Assembly (NCBI RefSeq): GCF_009455625.1
Contig: NZ_QPEQ01000001.1
Coordinates: 1,240,001-1,304,000, forward strand
Direction: 5' to 3'
Length of the DNA: 64,000 nt
From: Paraburkholderia bonniea
Lineage (GTDB): Bacteria > Pseudomonadota > Gammaproteobacteria > Burkholderiales > Burkholderiaceae
Below, one piece after another: positions 44,079 to 54,595 of the stretch. Made by a program: the position numbers and the translations under genes. How positions within the stretch are numbered: position 1 is the first letter of the stretch; the number at the start of each line of letters is the position of its first letter. Under the pieces are notes generated by a model. The model saw only the letters and a list, made by a program, of their open reading frames with translations, was not told where the DNA came from and made no database searches.

Positions 44079-45080
44079 ATGCGCATTTCTTTTGTTTCTG
44101 CCTGTGTCAGTACGCTGATCGCTATTACTGTCACGGGTTTTTCCGCTCCACTGGCCCACGCGGACAACGTGATTGTGCTCAATTCCGCTGAAGCTACGCT
44201 GAGCCTGATCGACCAGGCGACGCGCGAGGTGGTCGGTACCGTGCCGACGGGCAAGGAGCCGCATCACCTGATGGCAACGCCGGACAATTCCTCGCTGATC
44301 GTCGCTAACTCGATATCAGACAACCTGATGTTCGTCGATCCGAAAACCGGCAAAGTGCAACGCTGGCTCGAAAACATCGAAGATCCGTATCAACTGGGCT
44401 TCTCGCCCGACCGTAAATGGCTCGTGACAGCCGGTCTGCGTCTTGATCGCGTCGATATCTACCGCTATGACGGACGCAATCCGACCTTGGTCGCGCGTGT
44501 GCCGCTGGCCGTGATGCCAAGCCATCTGGCGTTCAGCCGGGACAGCAAAACAGTTTTTGTCACGCTGCAGGTGTCAGGCGAGCTGGCAGCGATTGATCTG
44601 CCGAGCCAGACGGTCAAATGGAAGATGAAGGTCGGTAAGGTGCCCGCTGGGCTGTGGATGACCCCGGAGGAAAAATATCTGCTGATCGGCATGACCGGTG
44701 CAGATTACGTCGCGGTGGTGGACTGGAAAAACCAGAAAGTCGTCAAGACGATTCCCACCGGCAAGGGCGCGCACAACTTCCGCTCGCTGGTGGATGGCCG
44801 TCATGTGGCGGTGTCCAATCGAGTCGCCAGCACGATCAGCATCATCGACGAAGAAAATCTCACGAATGCCGGCGATATCACGGGTTTGCTGCCAGGCCCG
44901 GACGATATGGAACTGTCGGCGGACAAGCGTTATCTGTGGGTGACTTTCCGCTTTGCCAAACGGGTGGGCATTATCGACCTGAACACGCGCAAGCTGATCC
45001 AGACGATTGCCGTGGGACGCTCGCCGCACGGCATTTACTTCTTTGACCGCGCACCCGTTACCGCTCCTAACGGAGCCTGA
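44079..45080 (+). CDS. Periplasmic YVTN-type beta-propeller protein
   Basis: A 333-residue exported protein: signal peptide ending SAPLAHADN, then repeated blades of the YVTN/40-residue type (VIVLNSAEATLSLIDQATRE, VVGTVPTGKEPHHLMATPD, KVVKTIPTGKGAHNFRSLVD, LIQTIAVGRSPHGIYFFDR). These propellers bind partners or substrates rather than having one fixed activity. It lies 35 bases before a fatty-acid-hydroxylase-family gene, so the two are probably an operon; this suggests that the propeller supports a lipid-modifying membrane enzyme. Confidence 0.87.
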   Translation: MRISFVSACVSTLIAITVTGFSAPLAHADNVIVLNSAEATLSLIDQATREVVGTVPTGKEPHHLMATPDNSSLIVANSISDNLMFVDPKTGKVQRWLENIEDPYQLGFSPDRKWLVTAGLRLDRVDIYRYDGRNPTLVARVPLAVMPSHLAFSRDSKTVFVTLQVSGELAAIDLPSQTVKWKMKVGKVPAGLWMTPEEKYLLIGMTGADYVAVVDWKNQKVVKTIPTGKGAHNFRSLVDGRHVAVSNRVASTISIIDEENLTNAGDITGLLPGPDDMELSADKRYLWVTFRFAKRVGIIDLNTRKLIQTIAVGRSPHGIYFFDRAPVTAPNGA

Positions 45081-45115
45081 CCGTATTTCATGCTGAACCG
45101 GAGGCGGCAGGCATT

Positions 45116-46117
45116 ATGTTCCACCTGATTTTTTCTTCAATCGACGGCTTTATTTCGACGTTGCAAACGTGGCTGTACATCGACGTGGTGCAGCCGTTTT
45201 TGTTTCGCTTCGATTTGATGGGCTACGACGAGGACACCTACGACAGCCTGTACTGGGTGATTATCGGCGTGCTCGAAGTGCTGACGATGTATGTGCTGCT
45301 GCGCCCGCTGGAAGCGTTGCGCCCTGCCGAGCAATGGCCGAGCCGCAAGGCCGTGCGGGTCGATGTGATTTACACCTGGATCGCCAAGCTGGGCCTCCTG
45401 AACCTGTTTTTCTTCTTCGCATTGCAGCCCTTGTTCGACAACGTGCAAGGCTGGTTGCGCCTGCGCGGCATTGCCAACATCGAGTTCGATAACCTTTGGC
45501 CTGGCGTGACGACCCAGCCGCTGGTGACTTTCGTGATGTATCTGCTGGTGCTGGATTTCGCCGGTTACTGGTATCACCGCTGGCAGCATCGCATTGGCGT
45601 CTGGTGGGAGCTGCATGCGGTGCATCATAGCCAGCGCCAGATGTCGCTGTGGTCGGATGACCGCAATCATTTACTGGACGATTTGCTGCAGGCATCGTTT
45701 TTCGCCGTTATCGCGCTGCTGATTGGCGTGTCGCCGTCACAGTTCGTGGTGCTGGTGGCGCTCACTAATCTCGCGCAGAGCGTGCAGCACGCCAATATCC
45801 GGCTGTATTTCGGCTGGCTGGGCGAGCGCTTGATTGTCAGCCCGACGTTTCATCGGCGTCATCACGCGATTGGCTATGGTCACGAAGGTTTGAAGTACGG
45901 CTGTAATTTCGGTGTGCTGTTTCCATGGTGGGACATGCTGTTTGGCAGCGCCTCCTGGAGCCGTGCCACCGAGCCAACCGGCATCGCTGACCAGCTTGAT
46001 GGCCGGCACTATGGCGAGGGCTTCTGGGCCCAGCACTGGCTGGCATTCAAGCGCATCGGCGCGCGTCTGGTGGCAAAGCGCCGTGGCCCGGCAGATAAAG
46101 ATGCGCCCGCTGTCTGA
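45116..46117 (+). CDS. Sterol-desaturase / fatty-acid-hydroxylase family membrane enzyme
   Basis: A 333-residue integral membrane di-iron enzyme of the fatty acid hydroxylase superfamily. The eight-histidine pattern is visible: HRWQH, HAVHHS, HANI and HRRHHAIGYGHEG. Four or more hydrophobic helices surround it. Members hydroxylate or desaturate lipids using oxygen. Gene neighbours are a periplasmic propeller upstream and EI24 downstream. The substrate (fatty acid, hopanoid or ornithine lipid) cannot be told from sequence. Confidence 0.9.
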   Translation: MFHLIFSSIDGFISTLQTWLYIDVVQPFLFRFDLMGYDEDTYDSLYWVIIGVLEVLTMYVLLRPLEALRPAEQWPSRKAVRVDVIYTWIAKLGLLNLFFFFALQPLFDNVQGWLRLRGIANIEFDNLWPGVTTQPLVTFVMYLLVLDFAGYWYHRWQHRIGVWWELHAVHHSQRQMSLWSDDRNHLLDDLLQASFFAVIALLIGVSPSQFVVLVALTNLAQSVQHANIRLYFGWLGERLIVSPTFHRRHHAIGYGHEGLKYGCNFGVLFPWWDMLFGSASWSRATEPTGIADQLDGRHYGEGFWAQHWLAFKRIGARLVAKRRGPADKDAPAV

Positions 46118-46264
46118 CAACGGTTGCGTTGGGAGGCTGTCTGGTGGTTTGGCCGGCAGCACTCCCCGGTTTTTCTCCATGGCATTTGCTGGTTTCTTCC
46201 TGCTGCTTTCTGCACGTCCTGCGCGTTCTGCTTTGACTCCCTCCTTTTTCTGGTACCCGCTCGC

Positions 46265-47119
46265 ATGAATGATCTGTTGCGCTCATTTGGCCGTGCGCTT
46301 TCCAGCGTGCTTCATCCGCGCATGCTCTGGCTGACCTTGCTGCCGTTCGCGCTGGCCGCGATCGTCTGGGGCGGGGTGTTCTGGCTTTCGTGGCAGATGC
46401 TGACGGGTGTTGCCCGTGTCTGGCTCGATGGCTGGTCGTTCACGACGGCGTTGTACCACCTGTTCGACTGGTTCGGCTTTAGCTCGCTGCGCTCGGTGAT
46501 GGCACCGTTTCTGGTGATGGTGCTGGCGATTCCGCTGATCGTCGTGACGGTGTTGCTGCTGATCGCCACGGTGTCGATGCCTGGTGTGGTGCGTTATCTG
46601 TCGGTGCGGCGCTTCTCCGGGCTGGAGATGCGGCGTGGCGGCACCTGGTATGGCGGCCTCGCGTATGCGCTATGGACCACGCTGGTTTGTGTCGTGCTGC
46701 TGGTGTTGACGCTGCCGTTATGGCTGGTGCCGCCGTTTTTTGCATTGATCCCGCCGCTGCTCTGGGGCTGGCTGACTTATCGCGTGATGACGTATGACGC
46801 ACTCGCGCTGCACGCCAGCCGCGAGGAGCGGCTGGCGCTCGTGCAGCGTTACCGCTGGCCGTTGTTGCTGATCGGTATTGTCAGCGGGTTGCTGGGTACG
46901 CTGCCGTCATTGCTGTGGATCTCATCTATCTGGTTTATCGCGCTGTTTCCTTTGATTACGCTGGCGATGATGTGGGTGTACGCGTTGATTCTGGTTTTTT
47001 CGGCGCTCTGGTTTGGTGAATATTGCTTGCGCGCATTGCAGCGGATGCGCGGCCAGAACCCGGACTGGCTGGATCCGCCCCTGCAGCAACCGCCGCAGTT
47101 GCCGCAGTTGCCGTCCTGA
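46265..47119 (+). CDS. EI24-domain membrane protein
   Basis: A 284-residue protein with six hydrophobic segments and the EI24/CysZ-like pattern (MNDLLRSFGRALSSVLHPRM at the start, then LTLLPFALAAIVWGGVFWLS). CysZ relatives take up sulphate, but this group is more often unassigned. The start at 46265 is the natural one; the frame is open 47 codons upstream without conservation. The C-terminus is Pro/Gln-rich (LQQPPQLPQLPS). Confidence 0.8.
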   Translation: MNDLLRSFGRALSSVLHPRMLWLTLLPFALAAIVWGGVFWLSWQMLTGVARVWLDGWSFTTALYHLFDWFGFSSLRSVMAPFLVMVLAIPLIVVTVLLLIATVSMPGVVRYLSVRRFSGLEMRRGGTWYGGLAYALWTTLVCVVLLVLTLPLWLVPPFFALIPPLLWGWLTYRVMTYDALALHASREERLALVQRYRWPLLLIGIVSGLLGTLPSLLWISSIWFIALFPLITLAMMWVYALILVFSALWFGEYCLRALQRMRGQNPDWLDPPLQQPPQLPQLPS

Positions 47120-47186
47120 GCGGTGTTGTTGACGCAGTAATGAATGGTTTTATCCGTGTGTTTTCCAGATCCAGAAAGAGGCAGCC

Positions 47187-48008
47187 ATGGCAGTCGGGGT
47201 GATCATCATTGGCGATGAGATTTTGTCGGGCAGGCGGGCTGACAAACATTTGCCGAAAGTTATCGAATTGCTGAAGGCGCGCGGACTGGCGCTTGAGTGG
47301 GCCGAATATATCGGTGACGATCCGGTGCGTATTACCGCGACATTGCAGCGCACGTTTGCCTCGGGCGATATCGTGTTTTCAACCGGTGGCATTGGTGCGA
47401 CGCCGGACGATCAAACCCGGCAATGCGCGGCTGCGGCGCTAGGTGTGCCGCTTGAACTTCATCCAGAGGCCGCCGTGCTGATTCGGCAGAGGATCAGCGA
47501 GATGCATCCGGCCTCTGCGGCCGAGCCCGTGGATTTCACCTCGATCGAAAACCTGCATCGGCTGAATATGGGTGTCTTTCCGCGAGGCGCGTCGATTATT
47601 CCGAATGGCTATAACAAGATTCCGGGGTTCTCGGTGGCGGGGCATCACTTTGTGCCGGGATTTCCAGTGATGGCCTGGCCGATGATCGAATGGGTGCTGG
47701 ATACGCATTACGCGCATTTGCATCACGCCACGCCGCATGCCGAAAAATCGCTGCTGGTGTTCGAGCTGCCTGAATCGACACTGACGCCGTTAATGGAACA
47801 AATCGAGCGTGATTTTGCCGGGGTGCGGGTGTTTAGTCTGCCGAGCGTGGGGGATGCGCAGCGCGGTGAGATTTACGCGCGGCGGCATATTGATCTTGGC
47901 GTGAAAGGCGAGCCGGAAGCCGTCGCGGCTGCTTTTGTCAAATTACGCGAGGGTGTGCATGCGCTGGGCGGCGATATCGTCGAGCCGGAGCACCCGGGCA
48001 AGCCGTGA
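47187..48008 (+). CDS. MoaB/Mog-domain protein (CinA N-terminal type)
   Basis: A 273-residue molybdopterin-binding-fold protein like the N-terminal domain of CinA. The start AVGVIIIGDEILSGRRADKH, GDIVFSTGGIGATPDDQTRQ and PGFPVMAWPMIEWVL are typical. The C-terminal CinA deamidase domain is absent, as in the stand-alone YfaY-like group. Nucleotide or pterin cofactor repair is a possible role. It is 67 bases after the EI24 gene. Confidence 0.88.
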   Translation: MAVGVIIIGDEILSGRRADKHLPKVIELLKARGLALEWAEYIGDDPVRITATLQRTFASGDIVFSTGGIGATPDDQTRQCAAAALGVPLELHPEAAVLIRQRISEMHPASAAEPVDFTSIENLHRLNMGVFPRGASIIPNGYNKIPGFSVAGHHFVPGFPVMAWPMIEWVLDTHYAHLHHATPHAEKSLLVFELPESTLTPLMEQIERDFAGVRVFSLPSVGDAQRGEIYARRHIDLGVKGEPEAVAAAFVKLREGVHALGGDIVEPEHPGKP

Positions 48009-48168
48009 TGCGCTTGAGAGCGGATTGATCTGCGGTGCGGTTGTTAATGGTTGGGTGCTGATGGTGTCAGCGCTAAAGGCGGTACCGCCGCAGGTTAACG
48101 TGTGGCAGCTATTGCCACGGTGACTGGTGGCGGCAACGAGCAAGGACAACCGGCAACCGGCAACCGCA

Positions 48169-48633
48169 TCAAGCACCAATCCAGGGCAAACCACGAAAAC
48201 ACCATCCAGACACCGTCTTGCGATGGCCCTGGCTGTCTTTGTCTCCCTCAAACCCTTCCAGCAGGTCGAATGCGCGGCTGAACCCGGCTGCGCTGGCTGC
48301 CGTGGCCGCCAGTTTGGAGCGCGCCGCACTGCGGCAGAGAAACAGCAGCGGCGCATCCAGTGGAACGGCCGCGCGCAACTGCTCAATAAATTCTGCGTTG
48401 AGGACCCCGCCCGGATAGCGGAGCCATTCGAGATGGAGATATTGCCCGTCGTCTGTGACTGGCCGGCCGACCCAGTCCAGTTCTGCCCGGGTGCGGACAT
48501 CAATCAGGCGGGCGTGGCGTTCCAGTTGCATGAATTCGAAGGCTTCAGCAGGTGACATCGCCCCCGCGTAGGGCAACGGGTTCCCGGTGCGCCGCTGGCT
48601 GGCCTGGGTGTAAAGCTGTTCAAGCGTACTCAT
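48169..48633 (-). CDS. Rhodanese-like domain protein
   Basis: A 154-residue single-domain rhodanese. The active loop LLFLCRSAARS carries the catalytic Cys, with RLIDVRTRAELDWVG at the start of the domain and GFSRAFDLLEGFEGD at the end. It moves sulphane sulphur or acts as a thiol relay. The ATG at 48633 (MSTLEQLYTQASQ) is preferred to that at 48657. It is convergent with the MoaB-like gene and divergent from glnA. Confidence 0.88.
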   Translation of the reverse strand: MSTLEQLYTQASQRRTGNPLPYAGAMSPAEAFEFMQLERHARLIDVRTRAELDWVGRPVTDDGQYLHLEWLRYPGGVLNAEFIEQLRAAVPLDAPLLFLCRSAARSKLAATAASAAGFSRAFDLLEGFEGDKDSQGHRKTVSGWCFRGLPWIGA

Positions 48634-49178
48634 GGCGATCTTTGTCCTGTTTGGCAAACGGGCATTCTAGCGCTGTCCCGGCACGGGGCTGGCGCGGGTG
48701 GCAGCGGTGCTGAGCGGCAATGTCAGAGATTGCCGGGCCACGCCACAAGCGTCGAGTTCGAGGGGAATTTGATGGCTCACGGTGCGTTGCACACGCTGAA
48801 TGCGCTATATCGGTGCAAAATGCTGGCCACGCACCAAAATCACTCGCGCGCGCCAATGAGGTAGGCATGCTGCTTGCCACTGGTGCGGCGTGCGAGTGGC
48901 TCGAAAGGGTGCGTCAAGCCTGCCAGGTTGCGGTTGCAACACAAGGGTTCCGGGGGAAATCAGGGCTGCCGGGCGCTGACGCCACGTCTTGATGCAGCAG
49001 GCTGATGCGGACATGGCACAGATGATGCTTAAGAGCCTTCCCATTAACCGGTTCATAGCGGTTTATAGCGGTTCATCGTTTCGGGCTGCGTGTCGCAGTC
49101 TGGGCGGCATATTGAAACAGTGTTACTCGCTTCAAGCGGCGGCAGATTCCGCCGAATTCGTTAATCAGGAGATAGGTT
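48634..49178. other. Regulatory region upstream of glnA
   Basis: 545 bases without a supported gene. It holds a sigma-54-like promoter (listed) and a pair of GTGCAA/TTGCAC-type half-sites at 48787-48818 that could be NtrC sites, though their spacing is longer than the usual 17 bp. Confidence 0.4.
48862..48879 (+). promoter_or_regulatory. Candidate sigma-54 promoter for glnA
   Basis: AGGCATGCTGCTTGCC shows GG and GC with the required 10 bases between them and follows the TGGCAYR-N4-TTGCW pattern. It lies about 300 bases before glnA, and glnL-glnG (NtrB-NtrC) are downstream. NtrC-activated expression under nitrogen limitation is therefore likely. Confidence 0.5.
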
Positions 49179-50594
49179 ATGAGTAAATCCGTGGCTGACG
49201 TCATGCAGATCGTCAAAGACGAAGACGTCAAGTTTGTCGATTTTCGTTTCACCGATACACGAGGCAAAGAGCAACACGTTTCGGTGCCGGTCTCGGCATT
49301 CGATGACGATAAATTCGAAAGCGGCCATGCCTTTGATGGTTCGTCGATTGCGGGCTGGAAGGGCATTGAGGCATCGGACATGTTGCTCGTACCAGACCCG
49401 GATACCGCCTTTCTCGACCCGTTTTACGAAGAATCAACCCTGGTGCTGACCTGTGACGTGGTTGAGCCAGCCGACGGTAAAGGCTATGAGCGCGATCCGC
49501 GCTCGCTTGCCAAGCGCGCTGAGGCTTACCTGAAAAGCACCGGCCTTGGCGACACCGCGTACTTTGGCCCGGAACCTGAATTTTTCATTTTTGATTCGGT
49601 GCAGTGGAATACCGATATGTCCGGCTGCTTCGTCAAGATTGGTTCAGAAGAAGCGCCGTGGTCGTCAGGCAAAGAATTCGAAGGCGGCAATACGGGCCAT
49701 CGTCCAGGGGCGAAGGGCGGTTATTTTCCGGTTGCGCCAGTCGATTCGTTTCAGGACATCCGCTCGGAAATGTGTCTGTTGCTGGAGCAGATCGGCATTC
49801 CGGTCGAAGTGCACCACCACGAAGTGGCAGGCCAGGGGCAGAACGAAATCGGCACCCGCTTTTCGACACTGGTTCAGCGCGCTGACTGGACCCAGCAAAT
49901 GAAGTACATCATCCATAACGTCGCGCACACCTACGGCAAGACGGCGACGTTTATGCCGAAGCCGATCGTCGGTGATAACGGCTCGGGCATGCACGTGCAC
50001 CAGTCGATCTGGAAAGATGGCCAGAACCTGTTCGCGGGCAATGGCTATGCAGGCTTGTCGGAGTTCGCGCTGTTTTACATCGGCGGCATCATCAAGCACG
50101 CCCATGCGCTGAACGCGATCACCAACCCGACCACCAACTCGTACAAGCGTCTGGTGCCGCACTATGAAGCACCGGTCAAGCTGGCGTATTCGGCGCGCAA
50201 CCGTTCGGCCTCGATCCGCATTCCACACGTGTCGAACCCGAAAGGCCGCCGCATCGAAACCCGCTTCCCGGACCCGATGGCTAACCCGTACCTGTGCTTC
50301 TCCGCGCTGATGATGGCGGGCCTGGATGGCGTGCAGAACAAGATTCATCCGGGCGAAGCAGCCGATAAAAACCTGTACGACTTGCCACCGGAAGAAGATG
50401 CGCGCATCCCTACCGTCTGCGCTGGGCTCGATCAGGCGCTGGACGCGCTCGATAAAGACCGTGAATTCCTGACTCGCGGTGGGGTGTTCACTGATTCGAT
50501 GCTGGACGCGTATCTCGAACTGAAGGCGGGCGAGCTGCAACGTTTCCGCATGACGACGCACCCGATCGAGTTCGAAATGTATTACTCGCTGTAA
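49179..50594 (+). CDS. glnA: Type I glutamine synthetase
   Basis: A 471-residue GSI-beta enzyme making glutamine from glutamate, ammonia and ATP. Signatures seen: [17 protein letters not shown], the ATP-binding [18 protein letters not shown] and the adenylylation Tyr in [12 protein letters not shown], so activity is controlled by GlnE. The ribosome site is GGAG before the ATG at 49179. glnL and glnG follow on the same strand, after two strong hairpins. Confidence 0.98.
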   Translation: MSKSVADVMQIVKDEDVKFVDFRFTDTRGKEQHVSVPVSAFDDDKFESGHAFDGSSIAGWKGIEASDMLLVPDPDTAFLDPFYEESTLVLTCDVVEPADGKGYERDPRSLAKRAEAYLKSTGLGDTAYFGPEPEFFIFDSVQWNTDMSGCFVKIGSEEAPWSSGKEFEGGNTGHRPGAKGGYFPVAPVDSFQDIRSEMCLLLEQIGIPVEVHHHEVAGQGQNEIGTRFSTLVQRADWTQQMKYIIHNVAHTYGKTATFMPKPIVGDNGSGMHVHQSIWKDGQNLFAGNGYAGLSEFALFYIGGIIKHAHALNAITNPTTNSYKRLVPHYEAPVKLAYSARNRSASIRIPHVSNPKGRRIETRFPDPMANPYLCFSALMMAGLDGVQNKIHPGEAADKNLYDLPPEEDARIPTVCAGLDQALDALDKDREFLTRGGVFTDSMLDAYLELKAGELQRFRMTTHPIEFEMYYSL

Positions 50595-50605
50595 GTCGTA
50601 CCGGT

Positions 50606-50641
50606 GCGGGTGCTTCGCACGGCCAACGGCGAAGCACCCGC
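50606..50641 (+). terminator. Hairpin 1 between glnA and glnL
   Basis: A 13-bp perfect stem (GCGGGTGCTTCGC and complement) with 10-base loop, 11 bases after the glnA stop. It is followed by a second hairpin, without a T-run. Confidence 0.55.
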
Positions 50642-50658
50642 AACGCGTCTGCTGGGAG

Positions 50659-50689
50659 GGCAAAGGGACGGCGGTGCCGTCCCTTTGCC
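50659..50689 (+). terminator. Hairpin 2 between glnA and glnL
   Basis: A 14-bp perfect stem (GGCAAAGGGACGGC and complement) with 3-base loop. With the preceding hairpin it probably reduces readthrough from highly expressed glnA into glnL-glnG or protects the glnA 3' end. Confidence 0.6.
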
Positions 50690-50807
50690 GTTGTACTGGC
50701 GGCGACAGGCCTTACGCCCAGGTGGCCGCGCGGGTTTGGCACAAGTTAGCCAGCCGCTCAGTTGGGCTAACCAATCAAATAACCCGTCAACCGATGGATC
50801 AGACCCG

Positions 50808-51959
50808 ATGCGCAAGATGGCTCTGAAGAATCTGGGCCCAGTCCGGCATGCGCAGGCTGAGCCACTCTCCGAGGCACAGCCGCTGCTCGATTCTGGTTTG
50901 CTGCCAGGTTTCGATGCGTTTCCTGCCGTGGTGCTGGTGCTGGAGAAATCTTCGCTGCGCGTGGCGTTTGCCAATCCGCTGGCCGAATCCATGCTGGAGC
51001 TATCGCGCAGGCAACTGGCGCAAATGGCGTGGCACGACATCTTCACCAATGCCGACGAACTGACACAGACGATTGCCGCGATTGCGGAGCATCGTTTCCA
51101 GGCGACTCACCTCGATGCCGTGCTCGAACGCCCTGGCCACGAGCCACTGCCGGTTCATGCGGTGATCGGCTTTCTGGAAAGCGCGCCAGATTATGTGCTG
51201 CTCGAACTGTTCGAAAACGAACGGCATCTGCGTACCGATCGTGAAGAGCGAATTCACGATCTGAGTGCGGTCAACAAGCAACTGATCCGCAACTTGGCGC
51301 ACGAAATCAAAAACCCGCTGGGCGGGATTCGCGGTGCTGCGCAACTGCTTGAGTTCGAACTGGATGCGCGCGAGCGCGGGGCCTTGCGCGAGTACACCCA
51401 GGTAGTGATCAAAGAGGCCGACCGTCTGCAGACCCTGGTGGACCGTTTGCTGGAGCCGCACCGTCATCCACATATCGTCGGTGACGTAAATATTCATGAG
51501 GTTTGCGAGCGCGTGCGCGCGGTGATTCTCGCGGAGTTTCCACAAGGCCTGACGATTGGGCGCGATTACGACGTGAGCGTGCCCGACTTGCGCGGCGACA
51601 AAGAACAACTGATCCAGGCGCTGCTCAATATCGTGCGCAATGCTGCCCAGGCCCTGCGCGAGCAGATTGCCCAGGGCACGGCCCGCATCGAGCTGCGCAC
51701 GCGCGTGGCGCGTAAGGTCACGATTGCCAAACGGCTTAGCAAGCTGGCACTGGATTTGCGTGTGATTGATAACGGCCCTGGCATCGCGGATGACATTCGC
51801 GACCGGATTTTTTATCCGCTGGTTTCTGGGCGCGAGGATGGCAGTGGTCTCGGGCTCACGCTGGCACAAACCTTCGTGCAGCAGCACGACGGCTTGATCG
51901 AAGTCGAGAGCCGCCCTGGGCACACCGAGTTTCAGATTCTGTTGCCGTTCGCGGCTTGA
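50808..51959 (+). CDS. glnL: Nitrogen regulation sensor kinase NtrB
   Basis: A 383-residue soluble histidine kinase with an N-terminal PAS domain (VVLVLEKSSLRVAFANPLAE), the H-box RNLAHEIKNPLGGIRGAAQL holding the phosphorylated His, and HATPase motifs N (NIVRNAAQAL), G1 (VIDNGPGIAD) and G2 (EDGSGLGLTLAQ). It phosphorylates or dephosphorylates NtrC under control of PII. The start at 50808 (MRKMALKNLGPVRH) is chosen because the 68 upstream codons overlap the hairpins. glnG follows after 35 bases. Confidence 0.95.
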   Translation: MRKMALKNLGPVRHAQAEPLSEAQPLLDSGLLPGFDAFPAVVLVLEKSSLRVAFANPLAESMLELSRRQLAQMAWHDIFTNADELTQTIAAIAEHRFQATHLDAVLERPGHEPLPVHAVIGFLESAPDYVLLELFENERHLRTDREERIHDLSAVNKQLIRNLAHEIKNPLGGIRGAAQLLEFELDARERGALREYTQVVIKEADRLQTLVDRLLEPHRHPHIVGDVNIHEVCERVRAVILAEFPQGLTIGRDYDVSVPDLRGDKEQLIQALLNIVRNAAQALREQIAQGTARIELRTRVARKVTIAKRLSKLALDLRVIDNGPGIADDIRDRIFYPLVSGREDGSGLGLTLAQTFVQQHDGLIEVESRPGHTEFQILLPFAA

Positions 51960-51994
51960 CACCCGCTGGCCTTTAATCTTTCTGACCGACCTAT

Positions 51995-53506
<1,512 letters not shown>

Positions 53507-53508
53507 GC

Positions 53509-53527
53509 GCCGGAGCCGGGCTCCGGC
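53509..53527. terminator. Short hairpin between convergent glnG and xthA
   Basis: A 7-bp stem (GCCGGAG/CTCCGGC) within the 41-bp gap between stop codons. It is GC-only, without a T-run. Confidence 0.35.
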
Positions 53528-53547
53528 ACCGGCCTCAGCTGTGCCGT

Positions 53548-54324
53548 TTAATCGAGTTGGGCGAAGACGGGCGCGTGATCGGACGGCTGTTCCCATTTGC
53601 GTGGCGTGCGGTCGACGTCGCAGGCGCTGCAAGCGGGAGCGAGCGCGGCCGACAGCAGGATGTGATCAATGCGCAAGCCAGCGTTACGGCGGAACGCGAG
53701 CATCCGGTAATCCCACCACGTGAAGGTTTTTTCCGGGCGTTCGAACTGACGAAATGCATCAACCAGCCCAAGCGTGGTGAGCCGCACAAACTCGGCGCGC
53801 TCTTCGGGCGAGACCAGATTCTGGCCTTCCCATGCCTTTGGATCGTGAACGTCGCGGTCTTCCGGAGCAATGTTGTAGTCACCTAGCAGAGCCAGTTTGG
53901 GATGCTGCTGCAGCTCGGCCGCGATCCAGTCATGCAGCGCCGCCAGCCAGCGCAGCTTGTAGTCGAACTTGTCGCTGCCGGGTGCCTGGCCGTTTGGAAA
54001 ATAAGCGGAGATGATCCGCACACCTTCAACCGTGGCCGCGATGACGCGCTGCTGCGGATCATCAAAGCCGGGAATATTGCGCACCACGGTGGCGTCATCG
54101 ACGCTCAGACCTTCGCGCACCAGGATGCCAACCCCGTTATAGGTTTTTTGGCCGGCAAACCAGCTTCGATAACCCTTTGCCTCAAGTTCGGCGCGCGGGA
54201 ATTTATCGTCTGTCAGTTTGAGTTCTTGTAGACACAGCACGTCGGTCTGACTGAGTTCCAGCCAGTCGATCACATGTTGCAGGCGGACTTTCAGGGAGTT
54301 GACGTTCCAGGTGGCGATTTTCAC
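53548..54324 (-). CDS. xthA: Exodeoxyribonuclease III
   Basis: A 258-residue AP endonuclease/3'-5' exonuclease of base excision repair. It starts at GTG 54324 (KIATWNVNSLKVRLQHVIDW); the family aligns exactly from here, and upstream codons lack likeness. Active-site residues are seen in LCLQELKLTDD, LLGDYNIAPEDRDV, and the C-terminal RIDHILLS and PSDHAPVF. GTG start and a weak GGAA ribosome site suggest modest translation. Confidence 0.94.
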   Translation of the reverse strand: MKIATWNVNSLKVRLQHVIDWLELSQTDVLCLQELKLTDDKFPRAELEAKGYRSWFAGQKTYNGVGILVREGLSVDDATVVRNIPGFDDPQQRVIAATVEGVRIISAYFPNGQAPGSDKFDYKLRWLAALHDWIAAELQQHPKLALLGDYNIAPEDRDVHDPKAWEGQNLVSPEERAEFVRLTTLGLVDAFRQFERPEKTFTWWDYRMLAFRRNAGLRIDHILLSAALAPACSACDVDRTPRKWEQPSDHAPVFAQLD

Positions 54325-54595
54325 GGGACATTCCGAGGCTTGATGGAGTTGGGTTAGGGCGGATTGAGGCGGGAGAGGGTAGCGATTCGCAGCGCTTGCC
54401 GATTTTGCATGAAGCCGAAGTGTGCCAGAACCCACTATCAGATAGCCGGATGCGCGTGAAGCGGGCTAGGGGCCACTGCGATTGTTCTGCGGCAGTGGAA
54501 CCATTGGTATTTGCGCGTTACTTAGGTGTTGATAGTTTTGTTTGGGTTTTTATCACATAGACGATACGCGCGAATTTTTGAAAAATGGCTGAATT
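54325..54595. other. Spacer between xthA and an AT-rich orphan gene
   Basis: No gene is seen. Composition changes from GC-rich to AT-rich near 54.5 kb, which marks the left edge of the second accessory patch. Confidence 0.35.

Noticed and set aside
49665-50663. 332-codon minus-strand frame
   Set aside because: Antisense shadow of glnA, open because of codon bias.
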